Assembly (NCBI GenBank): GCA_038217425.1
Contig: JBBQPM010000048.1
Coordinates: 1-40,907, forward strand
From: JAIEPT01 sp038217425
GTDB lineage: Bacteria; Planctomycetota; Planctomycetia; Gemmatales; Gemmataceae
DNA: 40,907 nucleotides
Direction of reading: 5' to 3'
Made by a program: the position numbers and the translations under genes. This document shows, one piece after another, positions 7,088 to 15,576 of the stretch; position 1 is the first letter of the stretch, and each line of letters begins with the position of its first letter. The notes under the pieces were generated by a model. That model was not told the DNA's origin, made no database searches, and saw only the letters and a list, made by a program, of their open reading frames with translations.

Positions 7088-8365
7088 TTAGCCGATGAAG
7101 AACCCGGCCGAACTCAACGCCGTGAAAATGGCGAGCAGTCCGGTGGAGAGGGCGAAGACGACGCGTTCGAGAGCGGGATGATGGAGTTTTTCGCCCAGGT
7201 AGAAGAAGAACGGCACGATCACGGCGAAGAAACGACCCATGCTGATGAGTTCAGATGAACCGGGCAATAAAAGGCTGCCCAGACAGAACAATCCGTAGGG
7301 GGCGCCGAATCGTCGCCAGGTCAGGATGCAGAGCCCGTAACCGCCCACGAGCACCGTCAGATTGAAGATCGAAACGAAGTCAGCCGGTAAGCCGGCCGGC
7401 GCAATGCCGTGCCAAAAGTCCTGCTCGAGCAACTTCTTGACCGCCTCGTAGATCACGGTCCAGGGCGCGGCCAACTTGCGCCCCCAGTGGACTTGCGTTT
7501 TCTGAAAAGCGAGCGGATCGTCGAACTCGATCTGCAAGTAGGCCATGTAGGCGATCAATCCCGCCAGGGCGAACTGAATGAGCAGCAACACCCGCCAGTG
7601 GCGTCTCGCTCCGCGCGCCAGATTGCTCCAGGCCTGCCGGGTCCAAAAATTCCCCATTGTCCAGCCGACGTCCTTCAGCCATTCCAGCATGAGATAACCG
7701 TACAGCAACACTCCCGGAATCCGGCATCCCGATCCCAGCGCGGCCCAAAAAACCGCCCAGCCCCATTGCCGGCGCTGGGCGTGGTAGAACGTGCCGGCGC
7801 ACAAGAACAAGAACAGACTTTCCGTGTAAAAACTGCTGAAGAAGAACGACATCGGGAACAGACCGATCAACCAGAGCGCGCGATCGGCGCTGTCTCGGTC
7901 GGGCAGGAGCCGTAAACCCAGCGCGTAGACGTAGATCAGGCCGCCGAGGAAGGCGACATGATTGAGCCAGAACGAAGCCCACATCGGTCCGTCCAGGAGC
8001 GGACTGAGACACTGAATCATCGTCGGGTACAGGGGGAAGAAGGCGACGGGGGATTGTTCGGTGGGAGTGTAGGAGTAGCCGGCCTCGATGATTCTGAAGT
8101 ACCAGCCGCTGTCGTACCGGACGGTCCAATCGATCCAGGGAACCCGAGGTGCGTCGCCGCTGGCCTCCGGTTTTTCGATGCCATGCGCCATAACGACGAA
8201 AGCGCCGGCCAGAAAACAGATGAGGCGTGAAGTCAGAAAGACGCATACGGGCGTTTGCAACCAGGCCAGGCGACTTGCCAGCGCAGCAAGCGGACTGGCG
8301 ACAATTCGCTCGTTCGGCTGGGGGGTGAGGTCGATCGTCGCAGGCGGCGCGGCTTCGGATCCCAT
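7088..8365 (-). CDS. PIG-V-like membrane mannosyltransferase (GT76-like, about 425 aa)
   Basis: A multi-spanning membrane glycosyltransferase related to eukaryotic GPI mannosyltransferase 2 (PIG-V, PF04188). The family motifs RYDSGWYF (83-90), followed by AGYSY, and AFFPLYP (108-114) lie in the first large loop. About ten hydrophobic segments follow, among them LIGLFPMSFFFSSFYTESL. Enzymes of this fold use a polyprenyl-phosphate-linked sugar and work on the outer face of the membrane. The start at 8365 has GGAAGG 12 bases upstream; an in-frame ATG at 8446 would add 27 unremarkable residues. It is transcribed towards the small secreted protein gene and divergently from the glycan operon starting at 8603, which suggests a shared surface-polysaccharide role. 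Confidence 0.82.
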   Translation of the reverse strand: MGSEAAPPATIDLTPQPNERIVASPLAALASRLAWLQTPVCVFLTSRLICFLAGAFVVMAHGIEKPEASGDAPRVPWIDWTVRYDSGWYFRIIEAGYSYTPTEQSPVAFFPLYPTMIQCLSPLLDGPMWASFWLNHVAFLGGLIYVYALGLRLLPDRDSADRALWLIGLFPMSFFFSSFYTESLFLFLCAGTFYHAQRRQWGWAVFWAALGSGCRIPGVLLYGYLMLEWLKDVGWTMGNFWTRQAWSNLARGARRHWRVLLLIQFALAGLIAYMAYLQIEFDDPLAFQKTQVHWGRKLAAPWTVIYEAVKKLLEQDFWHGIAPAGLPADFVSIFNLTVLVGGYGLCILTWRRFGAPYGLFCLGSLLLPGSSELISMGRFFAVIVPFFFYLGEKLHHPALERVVFALSTGLLAIFTALSSAGFFIG

Positions 8366-8602
8366 TTCGTGTACATTCCTTCCCGAATGACTTTTGGCCC
8401 CCGTAGAGAGTTCTGGGTCCGCAAGGCAGGGGATTATCGACGCCAACCGCGTCGCGGGTTAAGTCGTTTTCGCGGGACCGGCTAGTTTGCCGATTATTCC
8501 GTCACACTTTTGCGGGTCTGCCCCATTCGGGATTTTTGGCGACATCGTTGAGTCGAGAATTCCCGATAGACCTGTTGTAGAAACTGAAAGGCGAACGGAA
8601 TC

Positions 8603-10597
8603 ATGCCTGGATCGAATCGCGTCTTAATGTTTTCGGAATACGTGCCGACGAGGACGCTATCGGGCAGCCGGACCCGCCTCGCCGCGATCGCCGAATATTT
8701 TCGCGAGCGCGGTTACGAGATTCATCTGGTCGTCGTTCAGACGAACGCAACGGAGCTATCGCCGCCAGCCGAGGTCGGCAACCTGGTGGAGCGGGTCAGC
8801 CGATTGTCGCTATCGGATTTTCCCGAGTTTCAAGTCCGATTCGCGACGAAGTACCTGCTCGGCAAGAATTCGCGTGCGCCCGCCGGCGGATTTGTCGCGG
8901 GCGCGTGGTCGAAACTAAAACGCCTCTGGAAGGCTCCCGCTCTCGGATCCACGCAGCGACTGAGCGATGGCATCCAGCGCCTCGTGATGCAGGAACGCCC
9001 CGACGTCGTTTTCATCGACCACACCTGGCTCGGTTCGCTTTTCGTCGACTTGATTCCCCAGCACGATTGCCTCTGGGTGATCGATACGCACGACTGCCTG
9101 CACCTGCGCGACCGCAGTCTGCTTGCTGCCGGGATGCCAGCCGAATCGGGACTATCGCGTACCGACGAGGCTGCGCTCCTGGCGTCGTTCGACGTCATCC
9201 TTGCAATTCAGGAGCAGGAACGCCTGGAATTTCAGGCGATGTTGCCTGGAAAGCAAGTGATCATGCTCTCTCATTGCCAGACGCTCGCCCCGCAACCGTG
9301 CGTGCGTCCGGCGATCGGGTTTGTCGGCAGTTGTTGCGAGCAAAATGTCCGCGGGCTCGAGGATTTTCTGTTCCTCGCCTGGCCGGAGATCCGCGAGCGA
9401 TGTCGGACGGCCACTGTGGAAATTGCGGGGAACGTGGGCGCTGCGGAGGGCATTCGGAATCTCGCGAAGGCCGATAAGCGGATTCGCTTATTGGGCGTGG
9501 TCGACGAGTTGGCGAGTATTTATCGGGGCCCGGCGGCGATGATTTGTCCGCTGTGGATCGGCAGCGGCCTGAAGATCAAACTGGTGGAAGCGCTCGCGTT
9601 CGGCAAGGCGACGGTGGCGACGCCCGTCGCCGTCCAGGGCTGCGAAGCGGGGATCGGCAATGCGTTCGTCCTCGCCAAGGGGCCGCGCGATTTCATCGAG
9701 CCCGTGATCGATCTTCTGTCGCATCCGGAGCGGCGCGCGCGTCTGGAACAAGGCGCCGTGAAATTCGCGCAGGAGCATTTCTCGCCCGCACGCGCCTGGG
9801 CGGATCTCGATGCGGCACTCGCCCAGCTTCGTGAAGATGAGAACCCGGCCCCTTCAGTGTTTTTACCGATCTCGAGCGAAGCGCGCAAGCTTCCGAATAA
9901 ACTGTCCGACGTGCGGCCGACGATCCCGAAGATCCTGCATCAGACATGGAAGGGGCCCCACGTCCCGTTCGAGTTTCTCGGGTTCGTCGATTCCTGGCGT
10001 CGGCTTCACCCGGACTGGGAATATCGGCTCTGGACCGACGCGGACAATCGGCGCTTCATCGCGGATCACTATCCCGAATTCCTCACGCAGTTCGACGCGT
10101 ACCCGCAGCCGATCCAGCGCGCGGACGCCGTGCGCTACTTTCTGCTGTACCACTTCGGCGGGCTGTACGTCGATTTGGACTTTCGCGCCTGCCGACCGAT
10201 CGACCCGCTCCTGGCCGGGCAATCCTGCGTGCTCGGTCTGGAACCGGACGAGCATGCCGCGCTTCATCGTCGCGAACGGATCGTCGGCAACGCGTTCATG
10301 GCGTCGGCGCCGCGACATCCGTTTTTCGAGACGGTGATGCGTCGTCTGCCAGAGTTCCGCCATCACACGACGGCGCTGGACTCGACGGGCCCGTTCATGC
10401 TCAGCCAAGTAATGGACGACTTCGAGGCGCCGGAAACCGTTCGGCTGACTCCGTCCGCTCAGCTCTATCCGCTGACGCTGGAGCAGGCCGACCAATACCG
10501 CGCGACGGGGCATAGCGAGGTCGATCTGTCCGCCGCGTACGCCATTCACTTCCACCACGGAACCTGGTGGCGCGCCCCGGCCGAGGAAGCGGCATGA
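8603..10597 (+). CDS. Two-domain glycosyltransferase: GT4-like plus GT32-like (664 aa)
   Basis: This is a fusion of two sugar transferases. Residues 1-410 form a GT-B/GT4-like enzyme: RVLMFSEYVPTRTLSGSRTR at the N-terminus, a FVGSCCEQNVRG donor-domain start near 240, and a KLVEALAFGKATVATP block (326-341) with Glu329 as the nucleotide-sugar ligand. After a linker (411-439), residues 440-664 form a GT32/DXD enzyme: IPKILHQTWKG (441-451), RADAVRYFLLYHFGGLY and the DLD metal motif (524-526). Both active sites look intact, so two successive linkages could be made by one chain. There is no signal peptide. The stop overlaps the next gene's ATG (ATGA). It is the first gene of an operon of three glycosyltransferases; donors and acceptor are unknown. 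Confidence 0.88.
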   Translation: MPGSNRVLMFSEYVPTRTLSGSRTRLAAIAEYFRERGYEIHLVVVQTNATELSPPAEVGNLVERVSRLSLSDFPEFQVRFATKYLLGKNSRAPAGGFVAGAWSKLKRLWKAPALGSTQRLSDGIQRLVMQERPDVVFIDHTWLGSLFVDLIPQHDCLWVIDTHDCLHLRDRSLLAAGMPAESGLSRTDEAALLASFDVILAIQEQERLEFQAMLPGKQVIMLSHCQTLAPQPCVRPAIGFVGSCCEQNVRGLEDFLFLAWPEIRERCRTATVEIAGNVGAAEGIRNLAKADKRIRLLGVVDELASIYRGPAAMICPLWIGSGLKIKLVEALAFGKATVATPVAVQGCEAGIGNAFVLAKGPRDFIEPVIDLLSHPERRARLEQGAVKFAQEHFSPARAWADLDAALAQLREDENPAPSVFLPISSEARKLPNKLSDVRPTIPKILHQTWKGPHVPFEFLGFVDSWRRLHPDWEYRLWTDADNRRFIADHYPEFLTQFDAYPQPIQRADAVRYFLLYHFGGLYVDLDFRACRPIDPLLAGQSCVLGLEPDEHAALHRRERIVGNAFMASAPRHPFFETVMRRLPEFRHHTTALDSTGPFMLSQVMDDFEAPETVRLTPSAQLYPLTLEQADQYRATGHSEVDLSAAYAIHFHHGTWWRAPAEEAA

Positions 10598-11325
10598 ACC
10601 TCGCATTCGGAAGGGAGTCCGCGATGATCGGAGTCGTCGTCACCAGCTATGAGCGCCCCGCCTACGTGCGGGCCACGCTGCGCAGCCTGGCGCGAACGGA
10701 GTTCACGACGCCGACGTCGATCGTCCTGGTCGATGACGGCAGCCGGTGCCGAACCACGTTACGGCTCCTCGCCGAGTTTCGGTTGGAAGGCGCCGACGTC
10801 TTCAAGATCTTTCGGCCCCGCCTGACGGATTTCGGCGTCAACGATTGCTTGCGCATCGGCTGGGACTTCCTCCTCCAAGAATGCGGCTGCCGATACCTCG
10901 CCAACCTCGACTCGGACGTCCTCGTCACTCCCGATTGGCTGACTCGGCTCAGCGATCTGTATCGCCGGCAGCGGACGCAAGGCCCCTTGCTCGTCACCGG
11001 GTTCAATACGCTCCGGCACCCGGTGCACCGTCAGCATGCCGACTACTGCGAGAAGGCGTCCTGCGGCGGCATCAACCTATTTTTCGATGCCGACTTCTAC
11101 CAGGAAATCATCAGGGATTCTCTGGCCGACTACGGCTGGGACTGGGAAGTCGTGCGGGCGCTCCAGGCGCGCGGCTACCCGCTTCTGTGCAGCACGCCTT
11201 CGGTCGTGCAGCACATCGGCAAGGACGGCTACCACTCCGATTCCGGCGTATTCGATCGTGCCTGCGATTTTCCACAGCCCCCAGGGCGCTGGCCGTGGCC
11301 GTTTTCATGGCGGCGCGCCGGTTGA
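10594..11325 (+). CDS. GT2 family glycosyltransferase (243 aa)
   Basis: A GT-A fold enzyme with IGVVVTSYERP at the N-terminus, VLVDDGS (45-50), and the DSD metal-binding motif (106-108) in YLANLDSDVLVTP. The acceptor side contains GGINLFFDADFYQE and GYDW-like GWDWEV. At about 243 residues it is a single minimal catalytic domain without membrane helices. The chosen ATG overlaps the stop of the previous gene by four bases, implying translational coupling, with GAGGAAG upstream. A second ATG at 10624 has an equally good AGGGAG and would begin exactly at the fold, so the start is uncertain by ten codons. It probably adds one sugar to the same glycan as its neighbours. Confidence 0.84.
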   Translation: MNLAFGRESAMIGVVVTSYERPAYVRATLRSLARTEFTTPTSIVLVDDGSRCRTTLRLLAEFRLEGADVFKIFRPRLTDFGVNDCLRIGWDFLLQECGCRYLANLDSDVLVTPDWLTRLSDLYRRQRTQGPLLVTGFNTLRHPVHRQHADYCEKASCGGINLFFDADFYQEIIRDSLADYGWDWEVVRALQARGYPLLCSTPSVVQHIGKDGYHSDSGVFDRACDFPQPPGRWPWPFSWRRAG

Positions 11326-11361
11326 AATGGCAATCTGACCGAAAGTGAAAGTAGGAGCTTC

Positions 11362-12588
11362 ATGAAGATCATCTTTAATCGACAAACCGCCCTGGGCAAT
11401 AAGACCGGCGTGGGGCACTACGCGAATAACCTGCTCTCGGCGATGCTCCAGGCGTCGTCCGAGGACCAGATTGCCAGCACGCCTTCGGGATTGGCCTGGG
11501 CCGCGTGTCGTTCGCATGCCAGGGTCAGCACCCTGGTGAACCGGCTGCGTGGCCGATCCAAGAAGCTCAGCGCCCTCTATTGGCTGGCGCCGCTGGCTCA
11601 CATCGCCTACGCCGTGGGTGTGAGAGCGAGCCGGTACGGTCGCCGGTGGATCGACGCGCACCTGCGCAAATCGATCGAACGAGGCGGGTTCGATCTTTAT
11701 CACGAACCGAATTTCATCCCCGTCGAGACGACGGTACCGACCGTCATCACGGTCCACGATCTTTCGGTACTCCTTTACCCGGAGTGGCATCCCCGCGCCC
11801 GCGTCGAGAAGTTTCGGAATCACTTCCTGCGCGGGCTCGCCCAGGCGTGTCACGTTATTACGGTATCGGACTCGGTTCGCCTCGAGGTGATGCGCGTGCT
11901 CAATGTGCCCGCGGAGAAAGTAACGCGCGTCTACAACGGCGTGGGCGAGCAATTTCGTCCCCTGCCGCTGCACGAAGCCGAGGCGACCCTCAAACGCTGG
12001 GAGCTAAAGCCGGGCTACCTCCTGCACCTGGGAACTTTGGAGCCGCGCAAGAACCTTCTGATGCTGATGCGCGCCTACTGCGCCTTGCCGCGTCCGGTTC
12101 GCAATTTGGCCCCGCTGCTCCTCGTGGGAAGCTGGGGTTGGCAGGAACAGGTGATCCGCGACTACTATCACGCGCACGCCCAGCACCGAGGCGTTCGTCA
12201 TATAGGATATCTTCCCAATGACGACTTGCCGGCGCTTTACAATGGCGCCCGCGCGCTCGTCTGTCCGTCGCACTACGAAGGCTTCGGTCTGCCGTGCATG
12301 GAAATGCTTGCCTGCGGCGGCGCCGTGCTCGCGTCGACGGCGGACGTTTTCCGGGAGACGATCGGCGGCCAGGCGCAATTGATTCCAGCCGACGACGAAG
12401 GCGCCTGGCGCACGGCGCTGGGCGAGGTGATTCAAGACGACGACCGCCGACAGGTTCTGCGTCAGGGCGCCAGCGCCCATGCGAGGAAGTACACGTGGAC
12501 AGATTCGGCCCGGGAGACCCTTCGCGTCTACGGCGCGGTAAACGGTCAGCAGCAGGCGTTGCCGGAGGTTCGCGGACGGGCGGCGTAA
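11362..12588 (+). CDS. GT4 family glycosyltransferase (408 aa)
   Basis: A retaining GT-B enzyme of the GT4 (group 1) family. The N-terminal domain has the glycine loop GNKTGVGHYANN (12-23) and ITVHDLSVLLYPEWHP around residue 130. The C-terminal donor domain has LHLGTLEPRKN (221-231) and CPSHYEGFGLPCMEML (301-316), with the E-x7-E pair Glu306/Glu314. Mannosyl or rhamnosyl transferases often carry these signatures, but the donor is not provable. AGGAG at 11352-11356 sets the start. It lies 36 bases after the GT2 gene on the same strand and is probably in the same operon. No terminator is evident after it. Confidence 0.88.
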   Translation: MKIIFNRQTALGNKTGVGHYANNLLSAMLQASSEDQIASTPSGLAWAACRSHARVSTLVNRLRGRSKKLSALYWLAPLAHIAYAVGVRASRYGRRWIDAHLRKSIERGGFDLYHEPNFIPVETTVPTVITVHDLSVLLYPEWHPRARVEKFRNHFLRGLAQACHVITVSDSVRLEVMRVLNVPAEKVTRVYNGVGEQFRPLPLHEAEATLKRWELKPGYLLHLGTLEPRKNLLMLMRAYCALPRPVRNLAPLLLVGSWGWQEQVIRDYYHAHAQHRGVRHIGYLPNDDLPALYNGARALVCPSHYEGFGLPCMEMLACGGAVLASTADVFRETIGGQAQLIPADDEGAWRTALGEVIQDDDRRQVLRQGASAHARKYTWTDSARETLRVYGAVNGQQQALPEVRGRAA

Positions 12589-12602
12589 CAACTGTAAGAT
12601 CG

Positions 12603-12662
12603 TTACTTGAAGTGCTCCGAAGCCAGTTGCTTTTTGACGTGCCGGTCAAAATAGAGCCTCAC
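12603..12662 (-). pseudogene. Truncated N-terminal fragment of a DUF5615-like (PIN-like) protein
   Basis: A GTG codon at 12662, ten bases after the DUF433 stop, opens a 19-codon frame reading VRLYFDRHVKKQLASEHFK and then a stop. The opening strand xLYFDxHV with its early Asp is typical of DUF5615 proteins (about 100-120 aa), which usually sit directly downstream of DUF433 genes as predicted toxin partners. The rest of the protein is absent up to the glycosyltransferase stop at 12588. I read this as a relic. The short length makes the call uncertain. Confidence 0.5.
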
Positions 12663-12672
12663 CAGTAGGCTT

Positions 12673-12945
12673 TCAGGGAGTGCTGCGTTGGACATGGGCT
12701 TCTTCTTCGCGGGCCATGAGTTTGGCAATATCGTCGAGGTGGTCGAAGTAATAACTGAGGCCGTGAAACACCTGCGCCTCGGTGAGATTTAGGGCCTCAG
12801 CGATTTCCAGCACTGTCTCCCCTTGTAGGTGGAGAGTCGCTACCTGTCGCACTGTGACGCGCAAACCGTCGATCAGCGGCTCGCCGCCGCACACGCCCTC
12901 GCGATGCACGATATGAGGATGCTCAGTCTTGAGTATTGCAACCAT
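12673..12945 (-). CDS. DUF433 domain protein, antitoxin-like (90 aa)
   Basis: A small helix-turn-helix protein of the DUF433 family. The core HIVHREGVCGGEPLIDGLRVTVRQVA matches the family's GG-P-I-G-R-V pattern, followed by a helical TVLEIAEALNLTEAQVFHGLSYYFDH segment. DUF433 proteins are usually paired with a DUF5615 PIN-like protein in predicted VapBC-like modules and would bind DNA and the toxin. Here only a 19-codon remnant of such a partner follows (12603-12662), so it looks orphaned. The start ATG at 12945 lacks a strong Shine-Dalgarno, and an in-frame ATG at 13014 would add 23 atypical residues. Confidence 0.85.
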   Translation of the reverse strand: MVAILKTEHPHIVHREGVCGGEPLIDGLRVTVRQVATLHLQGETVLEIAEALNLTEAQVFHGLSYYFDHLDDIAKLMAREEEAHVQRSTP

Positions 12946-13140
12946 AAGTTTCGACCGAAAAAACAGGATGACGACGAACAACCGAGACCTTCGCGTGCAT
13001 TGTGAGCTGCGCACGACGAGAATTCAATAGATGTTCACGACCCCGACCCGGCCCGTTCCGCTTCCTGATCCCGCTCTTCTCCGAACCACGGTTCAGAATG
13101 GCGACGGATGCCAGAATCGCGGGTGACAAATTCATCACGC

Positions 13141-14262
13141 TCACTTCTTCCCCGCTGCCGCCACCCGGTTGAGGATCTCGATGCCGCGCTCGATCGTCTC
13201 GTCCTTGGCGGCGTAGCTGAGCCGGAAATGCGTGTCGGCGCGACTGAAAGTATTGCCGGGGATGATGAGCAGGTTGTTGCGGATCGCCTCGCCCACGAAT
13301 TCCGACGCCGGGCCCCAGGGCGCCTTCGCGAACAGGTAAAACGCTCCGCCGGGCACGACCAGTTCGAAGCGGTCCTTGAGCCCTGCGATGAGGCGGTCGC
13401 GTTTCTTCTTGTACTGGGCGACGATCTCCGAGACGTCGTGATCAAGCGCCGCGACGCCCGCCCACTGCACAATGCTCGGGGCGCAGACGAACGTGAACTG
13501 CTGCAGCTTGATCATCTCGTCGATCAGCCGGCGCGGCCCGTGCGCAAAGCCGAGGCGTAGGCCGGTCATGCCGTAGGCTTTGCTGAAGCCGTCGAAGACG
13601 AGGACGTCGTCGTTGAACTCGGCCGGGCTCGTGAACGGGGCGTCGTAACAGAAGGCGCGGTAAACTTCGTCGCTCATGAGCAGGACGTTCTTCGCCTTGG
13701 CGAACTCGGCGAGGCGCCGAAGATTTCCGCGGGCATGGACGACGCCGGTCGGGTTGCCGGGGCTGTTGACGATGATCGCCTTGGTTCGGGGCGACAGGGC
13801 GGCTTCGATCTTGTTCATGTCGATTTGAAAGTCGGGATAGCTATCGACGGGGACAGGGATGCCGCCCACCATGCGAACGAGATGGGGATACATCACGAAG
13901 TAGGGATCGAGGAAGATGACCTCGTCGCCGGGATTGACGACGCAGTTGAGGGCGAGGACGAGCCCGCCGCTGGTGCCGCTGGTGACGAGAAGTTCGCGAT
14001 CGGGTTGGCTGGGGAGGTCGCGCTTCATGCGCTGGATGAGTTTGGCACGGAGTTCGGGAATGCCCTGCGTGACGGTGTAGGCGTTGCGATTTTGCTCGAG
14101 GGCGTTCTGGGCGGCGTGCTTGATCGCATCGGGGACGGGGAAGTCGGGTTGGCCGATGCTGAGGTTGACGGGATCCTTGAGCTGGGCGGCCAGGTCGAAG
14201 ACCTTGCGGATGCCCGAGGACTCGATGTAATGCATGCGCTGCGCGATCCACGATTCCGTCAT
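13141..14262 (-). CDS. Class I/II PLP-dependent aminotransferase (373 aa)
   Basis: A fold-type I aminotransferase related to aspartate aminotransferases (AspC/PatA-like). Visible signatures: NLSIGQPDFPVPD near residue 34, the SGTSGG phosphate-contact turn (95-100), NSPGNPTG (166-173), DEVY (198-201), and the PLP-binding Lys228 in FDGFSKAYGMTGLRLGF. C-terminal SRADTHFRLSYAA carries the arginine that binds the substrate carboxylate. It is full length and cytoplasmic. The exact amino donor cannot be told; aspartate, aromatic or alanine types share these motifs. It is transcribed alone, divergently from the acyl carrier protein gene, with no amino-acid biosynthesis genes beside it. Confidence 0.9.
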   Translation of the reverse strand: MTESWIAQRMHYIESSGIRKVFDLAAQLKDPVNLSIGQPDFPVPDAIKHAAQNALEQNRNAYTVTQGIPELRAKLIQRMKRDLPSQPDRELLVTSGTSGGLVLALNCVVNPGDEVIFLDPYFVMYPHLVRMVGGIPVPVDSYPDFQIDMNKIEAALSPRTKAIIVNSPGNPTGVVHARGNLRRLAEFAKAKNVLLMSDEVYRAFCYDAPFTSPAEFNDDVLVFDGFSKAYGMTGLRLGFAHGPRRLIDEMIKLQQFTFVCAPSIVQWAGVAALDHDVSEIVAQYKKKRDRLIAGLKDRFELVVPGGAFYLFAKAPWGPASEFVGEAIRNNLLIIPGNTFSRADTHFRLSYAAKDETIERGIEILNRVAAAGKK

Positions 14263-14393
14263 GTGCGTCCCTCGCTGTCGGCAATTTTAATGTGCGGGCG
14301 AGGGTAGTTTACGAACGAGACGCAAACCGGGCTTGCTCCAAACCGCGAAAATTGGTTCCATACGGGTTCGACCACCCATGCAAGGAGGCAATG

Positions 14394-14660
14394 ATGGACC
14401 GCGCCGCGATTCGCCAAACGCTGATTCACCTTTTCGAAACCGACATCGGCGAAGACTTCTCCCAGATCGAAGACAGCAGCCACCTGCGCCAACAGTTGGG
14501 CCTGGACTCCGTCGATCTCGTGAGCGTCGTCGCCCAGATCGAACGGCACTTTCGCATTCGCCTGTCGCAGCAGGAACTCGAATCCCTCGCCACCGTCGGC
14601 GACGTCCTCGATCTCCTGGTCGGAAAGGTCGGCGCCGCCCCCGGCGTGAAAGCGGCGTGA
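14394..14660 (+). CDS. Acyl carrier protein (88 aa)
   Basis: A small acidic four-helix carrier protein. The phosphopantetheine attachment site is Ser39 in LGLDSVDLVSVV. Helix 1 (RQTLIHLFETDIGEDF), the IEDSSHLRQQLG loop and helix 3 (SQQELESLATVGDVLDLL) follow the ACP pattern. It carries growing acyl chains on a 4'-phosphopantetheine arm in the cytoplasm. AAGGAGG (14382-14388) gives better spacing to the ATG at 14394 than to the ATG at 14391. No fatty-acid genes are adjacent, and FabD lies 18 kb away, so it may be a dedicated carrier for a specialised acylation rather than the housekeeping AcpP. Confidence 0.88.
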   Translation: MDRAAIRQTLIHLFETDIGEDFSQIEDSSHLRQQLGLDSVDLVSVVAQIERHFRIRLSQQELESLATVGDVLDLLVGKVGAAPGVKAA

Positions 14661-14664
14661 CGCG

Positions 14665-15576
14665 TCAGCCCTCGGCATGCCCTCGTTCGCGCCACGCCCA
14701 GCGGTAAAGATTGCGCGTGTCGAGATACCGATTGTCGTTGCTGGTGCTCCCCAGCACCACCACGAACAACTGGTCCTTGCCGCGCCGGCAGCTCGACGCC
14801 AGACAACTCCCGGCCGCCGTGGTCGTCCCCGTCTTGATCCCTTCGTACCCCTCGATCTCGAGCAAGCGGTTCGTGTTGTTCCACGTCACGGTGCGGCGCT
14901 CCTCTTTGGCATTCACAATCTCGCACGCATGCCGGCGCGTTTGCACCAGGAGCCGAAACGTCTCATTGCGCGTGGCGTTCCAGGCGAGCAGCCCGAGGTT
15001 GGCGGCACTGGTCAGGTTTCGTCCCATGCCATGAGGGTCGATGTAACGCGTTTGCTCCAGCTCCAACGTGCGCGCCCGGCGATTCATCTGGGCGAGGAAG
15101 ATTTCGGCAGGCAATTGCGGATCGCTCTTTTCGCGGTAACGCAGTCCGCAGTGCTCCGCGAGCGCGACGGCGGCGTCGTTGCCCGAGGGCAGCAGCAGAC
15201 CGTGCAAGAGATCGCGGACCGACAGACGATCGCCGGCCTGAAGCGCCGCCGTCGAGCCGCCGGTCTTGGCGGCCTGCGCGGAAACGACCACCGTCTCCTC
15301 CAGAATCTTCGGATGATTGCGGGCGAGTTCGAGCACCAGCCAACCGGTCATGATCTTGGTAGTGCTGGCCATCGCCAGGGCGTCCCGTTCGTGATCGCCC
15401 CAGAGACACTTTCCCGTCGCCCCTTCCAGAATCGCCCACGATTTTGCGGAGACCAACGGCGGCCCGCCCACGCGGTCGGGCTTCTGCCGCGGCGGTAGAT
15501 CCTTCGCGCCGCCCCACAGCGCCGGCGCGAAACCCCATCCCGACAGCCCCAATGCCAAAAAGTCTCGACGCTTCAT
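14665..15576 (-). CDS. D-alanyl-D-alanine carboxypeptidase (PBP5/DacA-like, 303 aa)
   Basis: A serine DD-peptidase of the S11/PBP5 class that trims the terminal D-Ala from peptidoglycan stem peptides. All three active-site motifs are present: STTK (71-74), SGN (131-133) and KTG (248-250). The N-terminus MKRRDFLALGLSGWGFAPALWGG is a Tat-like signal (twin Arg, Phe-Leu), so it is exported. It lacks the extra C-terminal domain and amphipathic anchor of E. coli PBP5, giving a shorter enzyme. Its ATG overlaps the stop of the upstream beta-propeller gene (ATGA), implying coupled translation. It ends 4 bases from the convergent acyl carrier protein gene. Its presence fits peptidoglycan in planctomycetes. 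Confidence 0.9.
   Translation of the reverse strand: MKRRDFLALGLSGWGFAPALWGGAKDLPPRQKPDRVGGPPLVSAKSWAILEGATGKCLWGDHERDALAMASTTKIMTGWLVLELARNHPKILEETVVVSAQAAKTGGSTAALQAGDRLSVRDLLHGLLLPSGNDAAVALAEHCGLRYREKSDPQLPAEIFLAQMNRRARTLELEQTRYIDPHGMGRNLTSAANLGLLAWNATRNETFRLLVQTRRHACEIVNAKEERRTVTWNNTNRLLEIEGYEGIKTGTTTAAGSCLASSCRRGKDQLFVVVLGSTSNDNRYLDTRNLYRWAWRERGHAEG

Noticed and set aside
12923..13144. 73-codon minus-strand gene upstream of DUF433 as a toxin candidate
   Set aside because: It overlaps the DUF433 start in another frame and its product does not resemble any PIN-like or toxin family.
13735..14307. 190-codon acidic, glycine-rich plus-strand frame
   Set aside because: It is antisense to the aminotransferase. 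Its Asp/Gly/Val bias is the usual complement of a real gene on the other strand.
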